Part shown: positions 7,146 to 9,238 of the stretch, piece by piece
How positions within the stretch are numbered: the stretch's first letter is position 1
How the letters are laid out: the number at the start of each line of letters is the position of its first letter
NCBI GenBank assembly: GCA_002410715.1
Contig: DHOG01000027.1
Coordinates: forward strand, 354-9,591
Origin: Ruminococcaceae bacterium UBA5396
GTDB lineage: Bacteria; Bacillota; Clostridia; Oscillospirales; Acutalibacteraceae
DNA length: 9,238 nucleotides
Direction of reading: 5' to 3'
Program-made: the position numbers and the translations under genes
Notes under the pieces: model-generated
Seen by the model: the letters and a program-made list of their open reading frames with translations, nothing else
Told to the model about the DNA's origin: nothing
Database searches by the model: none

Positions 7146-7405
7146 TAGCTGAACTTATTACCCCATTCGGGAAGCCACTTTTTTTTATTATTTGCTACCG
7201 CGCTTACAATTTCCTCACCTGAACGAAAGGAATCAAATCTTCCCGCATTGATTTCTTTTATGACCATGCCTAAGAGCTTTTCATAATAGGACTCCGCGGT
7301 GATATTCGACGTGGTCTGCGTAAAGTGCTGCTGGTTTTCATTCATCGCCAGATTTTCATAAAGCGCTTTGACTTCCGATATTAGTTTTTCCCTATCGTGA
7401 TTCAT
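7145..7405 (-). CDS. small hypothetical protein, 86 residues
   Basis: I do not recognise a named family. The product is a soluble, charged, probably mostly helical protein with no signal peptide or membrane segment. The N-terminal third is acidic and Gln/Asn-rich. The C-terminal half, INAGRFDSFRSGEEIVSAV (52-70) followed by KKKWLPEW (74-81), looks like a conserved core of small Firmicutes proteins, though this is an impression and not a search result. It has its own likely promoter (7481-7509), a leader of roughly 70 bases and a terminator immediately after the stop. These independent signals are the main reason to treat it as a real gene. The ribosome binding site is imperfect: AGGTG only four bases from the ATG, or AGGAA twelve bases away. 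It converges on the transferase gene and diverges from the flavoprotein gene. Confidence 0.7.
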   Translation of the reverse strand: MNHDREKLISEVKALYENLAMNENQQHFTQTTSNITAESYYEKLLGMVIKEINAGRFDSFRSGEEIVSAVANNKKKWLPEWGNKFS

Positions 7406-7480
7406 ATCGCACCTGATTTCCTGTTTTTAATATCTTTCCCGATAAAACAGAATCTATACAGGTGATTGGCTTATATGCGC

Positions 7481-7509
7481 ATTGTATTATTATAATTATT
7501 TATTGACAA
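7481..7509 (-). promoter_or_regulatory. predicted promoter of the small hypothetical gene
   Basis: On the minus strand TTGTCA (7504-7509, 5 of 6) and TACAAT (7481-7486, 5 of 6) are exactly 17 bases apart. The transcript would start near 7474 and run to the ATG at 7405. The -35 overlaps the -35 of the opposite promoter by five bases, because both are read from the heptamer TTGACAA. Confidence 0.6.
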
Positions 7510-7531
7510 TCGATAAATTTGATGCTATCCT
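7503..7531 (+). promoter_or_regulatory. extended -10 promoter of the flavoprotein gene
   Basis: Perfect TTGACA (7503-7508), a 17-base spacer, and TATCCT (7526-7531, 4 of 6) preceded by TG at 7523-7524, giving the extended TGnTATnnT form that compensates for a weak -10. The transcript would start near 7538, inside the first of two downstream palindromes. Confidence 0.65.
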
Positions 7532-7535
7532 TTCC

Positions 7536-7562
7536 TCATTAATGATGACGCTCATTTATGAG
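7536..7562 (+). promoter_or_regulatory. candidate tandem operator over the transcription start of the flavoprotein gene
   Basis: Two near-identical palindromes: TCATTAATGA (7536-7545, perfect) and CTCATTTATGAG (7551-7562, 5-bp arms). As direct repeats CTCATTAATGA and CTCATTTATGA match at 10 of 11 positions, and their centres are 16 bp apart, about one and a half helical turns. They begin five bases after the -10 hexamer. A repressor bound here would block transcription, but no regulator is encoded in the window. Confidence 0.45.
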
Positions 7563-7570
7563 AAAGGGTG
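7563..7570 (+). promoter_or_regulatory. ribosome binding site deciding the flavoprotein start
   Basis: AAAGGGTG lies eight bases before the ATG at 7579. The in-frame ATG at 7558 has no such sequence upstream and lies inside the second palindrome, so 7579 is the preferred start. Confidence 0.75.
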
Positions 7571-7578
7571 TATCGGCA

Positions 7579-8673
7579 ATGAAAAAAACGGAGATTAATT
7601 GCACGTTTGATTATGATGTGGCGGTTATCGGTGGCGGGCCGGCGGGGGCAACCTTTGCTCGGCTATGTGCTGATCGCCGTATTATTGTTCTGGATCAATT
7701 AAATTCGGATGCTGTGGATAAAAACGGGATGAAGCGCGGTAAATGCTGCGGGGGGCTGCTTGCGCCTGATGCACAAAGACAGCTTGCTCTGCAAGGGCTT
7801 ACGCTACCCCGTGATATTTTGGTTGATCCGCAGATTTTTGCAGTTCGGACAATCGACCTTTCATCCGATGCGCCCGAAAGGTATTATCAGCGTTCCTATA
7901 TCAATATAAGCAGGGCAAGGTTTGATGAATGGCTGCGCTCATTTTTACCGGCAGATGTTATGGTCAGGGGCGCAGCCGTGCAGTCCATCAGTCGGCTAGA
8001 TCAAGAGGGGTATTCTATCATATATCGCAAGGAGGGCAGACAGCATAGTTTTACCGCGCGCTATGTTGTAGGTGCGGATGGCGGCTACTCCCTTGTTCGA
8101 CGTACTTTTTTCCCGGATCGCAAGATTAGAAAATATGCTGCTGTGCAGGAATGGTATCAAGCAGAAAATCGCTCGCCGTTTTACGGTGCATTGTTTGATG
8201 CGGAGCTGACCGACTGTTACGGCTGGCTGATTTCCAAGGACAATTATATGGTGCTCGGCGGAGCATTTCCTCCCCAAGAAGCCATCAGACGGTTTGAAAA
8301 ACTACGGAATAAGCTCCAAAAGCGGGGAATCACATTTGGTGCACCATTGAAGCGAGAGGGATGCATGGTGTGCCGCCCGAACAGCGCAAAGCCTGTTTTG
8401 ACAGGTAGGGAAGGTGCGTTCCTTGTTGGTGAGGCAGCAGGATTTATTAGCCCCAGCTCGCTTGAGGGAATCAGCTGGGCACTCGAAAGCGGTGCTTTGC
8501 TTGCAGGCGCTATGATGGGGAGTCCGAAAGATATTCATTCCCGCTATCACTCCGCAACGCGTCCTATGCGAAATCGGCTGATGGGTAAGCTGCTCAAATC
8601 CCCGTTTTTGTATACGCCATTGATACGCCGTATAATTTTAAGAACCGGGGTTATGAGTTTGCCGATAATGTAG
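7579..8673 (+). CDS. FAD-dependent oxidoreductase, geranylgeranyl reductase/FixC-like family
   Basis: 364-residue predicted flavoprotein of the COG0644 type. The N-terminal Rossmann fold carries the dinucleotide motif AVIGGGPAG (15-23), and the strand IIVLDQ (35-40) ends near the usual ribose-binding acidic residue. GKCCGG (54-59) matches the position of the cysteine-containing KxCGG motif of geranylgeranyl reductases. GADGGYS (165-171) is the DG motif and GEAAGFISPSSLEGI (284-298) the second FAD-binding GD-type motif with the following helix. There is no signal peptide or membrane helix; the C-terminus (about 333-364) is basic and hydrophobic and might touch the membrane. Related enzymes reduce prenyl double bonds or act as FixC-like dehydrogenases. 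The substrate here is unknown, with no partner such as an electron-transfer flavoprotein or prenyl synthase nearby. It is a single-gene unit with its own promoter, candidate operator and terminator. Confidence 0.85.
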   Translation: MKKTEINCTFDYDVAVIGGGPAGATFARLCADRRIIVLDQLNSDAVDKNGMKRGKCCGGLLAPDAQRQLALQGLTLPRDILVDPQIFAVRTIDLSSDAPERYYQRSYINISRARFDEWLRSFLPADVMVRGAAVQSISRLDQEGYSIIYRKEGRQHSFTARYVVGADGGYSLVRRTFFPDRKIRKYAAVQEWYQAENRSPFYGALFDAELTDCYGWLISKDNYMVLGGAFPPQEAIRRFEKLRNKLQKRGITFGAPLKREGCMVCRPNSAKPVLTGREGAFLVGEAAGFISPSSLEGISWALESGALLAGAMMGSPKDIHSRYHSATRPMRNRLMGKLLKSPFLYTPLIRRIILRTGVMSLPIM

Positions 8674-8823
8674 AGGCGCTTAAGATTGACCGCATAGTGA
8701 CAGCTCGACTCCCATACAACATGATATTAAGCAAAATAATTGTGGTGTATTAAACAGGACGGGGTTTTTTAAGGGTCACGCTGGATCGATGAAAGATATG
8801 GTTTTTATCCCCTCAATGTTATA

Positions 8824-8862
8824 TTAAAAATGCGTTTCCGGTTTATGGAAACGCATTTTTAA
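8824..8862. terminator. bidirectional terminator between the flavoprotein gene and folD
   Basis: TTAAAAATGCGTTTCC (8824-8839) pairs perfectly with 8847-8862 in a 16-bp stem with a 7-base loop. A-rich and T-rich flanks are built into the stem, so either strand gives a GC-containing hairpin ending in five T. It lies 150 bases after the flavoprotein stop and 19 bases after the folD stop, so it serves the convergent pair. Between 8674 and 8823 I see no gene or other structure. Confidence 0.88.
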
Positions 8863-8881
8863 AATATTTACAGTTTTATTG

Positions 8882-9238
8882 TTAAATCAGCAGGGCATTT
8901 TGCATTTTGGCGGCCATCAGGGTGTTTTTAAGCAGCATGGCCCTGGTCATTGGACCTACGCCGCCAGGGACGGGTGTGATATATCCCGCAACTTTTTGGA
9001 CAGCCTCGGTGTCGACGTCGCCGCAAAGCTTGCCGTTTTCGTCACGATTCATCCCCACGTCAATCACAACCGCACCGGGCTTTACCATATCGGCAGTAAC
9101 AAACTTTGCCTTGCCGACTGCCGCAACAAGAATATCTGCACCAAGGCAGATTTCCTTAAGGTTCTTTGTTCTGGAATGGCAGATGGTAACCGTGCCGTTT
9201 TCATGAAGCAGCAGCATGGCCATTGGTTTGCCGACAAT
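8882..9238 (-). CDS. folD: FolD: methylene-THF dehydrogenase / methenyl-THF cyclohydrolase, N-terminus outside window
   Basis: Bifunctional cytoplasmic enzyme that interconverts 5,10-methylene-THF and 5,10-methenyl-THF with NAD(P) and hydrolyses the latter to 10-formyl-THF. The window holds the last 118 residues of a protein usually near 280-290. The frame is open to the right edge, so the start is outside. The C-terminal NAD(P)-binding half is unmistakable: [23 protein letters not shown] at the edge, then the strand [20 protein letters not shown], and near the end [19 protein letters not shown]. The signature reads GPMT-R-AML where many FolD proteins have a hydrophobic residue after the Thr, a mild variation. 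Its substrate is the product of the fhs enzyme encoded 2.5 kb away on the other strand. The two are not co-transcribed here. Confidence 0.95.
   Translation of the reverse strand: MVGKPMAMLLLHENGTVTICHSRTKNLKEICLGADILVAAVGKAKFVTADMVKPGAVVIDVGMNRDENGKLCGDVDTEAVQKVAGYITPVPGGVGPMTRAMLLKNTLMAAKMQNALLI

Noticed and set aside
7558..7578. Upstream ATG as the start of the flavoprotein
   Set aside because: It lies in a palindrome close to the predicted transcription start and has no ribosome binding site, while ATG 7579 has AAAGGGTG eight bases upstream.
8907..9206. 99-codon plus-strand open frame at the right edge
   Set aside because: It is the antisense shadow of folD, whose minus-strand frame carries the conserved FolD signature.
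1..9238. A novel multi-gene system such as defence, CRISPR, prophage or mobile element
   Set aside because: No repeat-spacer pattern, transposase, integrase, nuclease or toxin-antitoxin pair was seen, and no tRNA or rRNA gene was recognised. The genes are core metabolism plus two uncharacterised single-gene units.

Overview
The window reads as chromosomal DNA from an obligately anaerobic, low-to-mid GC Gram-positive bacterium. A Clostridia lineage such as Oscillospiraceae/Ruminococcaceae fits best, but this is inferred from gene content and style and not proven. The signs are a single-chain pyruvate:ferredoxin oxidoreductase, a monofunctional formate-tetrahydrofolate ligase beside a FolD, strong AGGAGG-type ribosome binding sites, AT-rich consensus sigma-A promoters and well-formed intrinsic terminators.

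Layout, left to right. (1) 1-2488, minus strand: the first 829 codons of pyruvate:ferredoxin (flavodoxin) oxidoreductase, cut by the left edge inside its last TPP-binding domain. (2) 2489-2904: a divergent intergenic region with a promoter for each flanking gene, several small stem-loops and a leader. (3) 2905-4281, plus strand: a DUF21/CBS/CorC-HlyC membrane protein of the putative metal-efflux family. (4) 4282-4721: non-coding. It holds an 18-bp perfect hairpin without a U-tract, then a terminator-like hairpin, then a block dense in inverted repeats that looks like a dispersed intergenic repeat, and finally a consensus promoter. (5) 4722-7083, plus: fhs followed 4 nt later by an Sfp-type 4'-phosphopantetheinyl transferase, apparently translationally coupled, ending at a strong terminator. 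(6) 7145-7405, minus: a small hypothetical protein convergent on the transferase gene. (7) 7406-7578: a compact divergent control region in which opposing promoters share one -35 heptamer, TTGACAA, followed by two palindromes spaced 16 bp centre to centre. (8) 7579-8673, plus: an FAD-dependent oxidoreductase of the geranylgeranyl-reductase/FixC type. (9) 8824-8862: a bidirectional terminator. (10) 8882-9238, minus: the C-terminal part of FolD, cut by the right edge.

Functionally, PFOR makes acetyl-CoA, CO2 and reduced ferredoxin from pyruvate. Fhs and FolD carry out consecutive steps of tetrahydrofolate one-carbon metabolism: formate to 10-formyl-THF, to 5,10-methenyl-THF, to 5,10-methylene-THF. 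They lie about 2.5 kb apart on opposite strands. The phosphopantetheinyl transferase, the small protein and the flavoprotein between them have no obvious link to folate chemistry. Most of the window is core metabolism, and I see no phage, transposase, CRISPR, toxin-antitoxin or defence genes. The parts most worth a second look are non-coding: the divergent control region at 7481-7562 and the repeat-rich block at 4291-4560.
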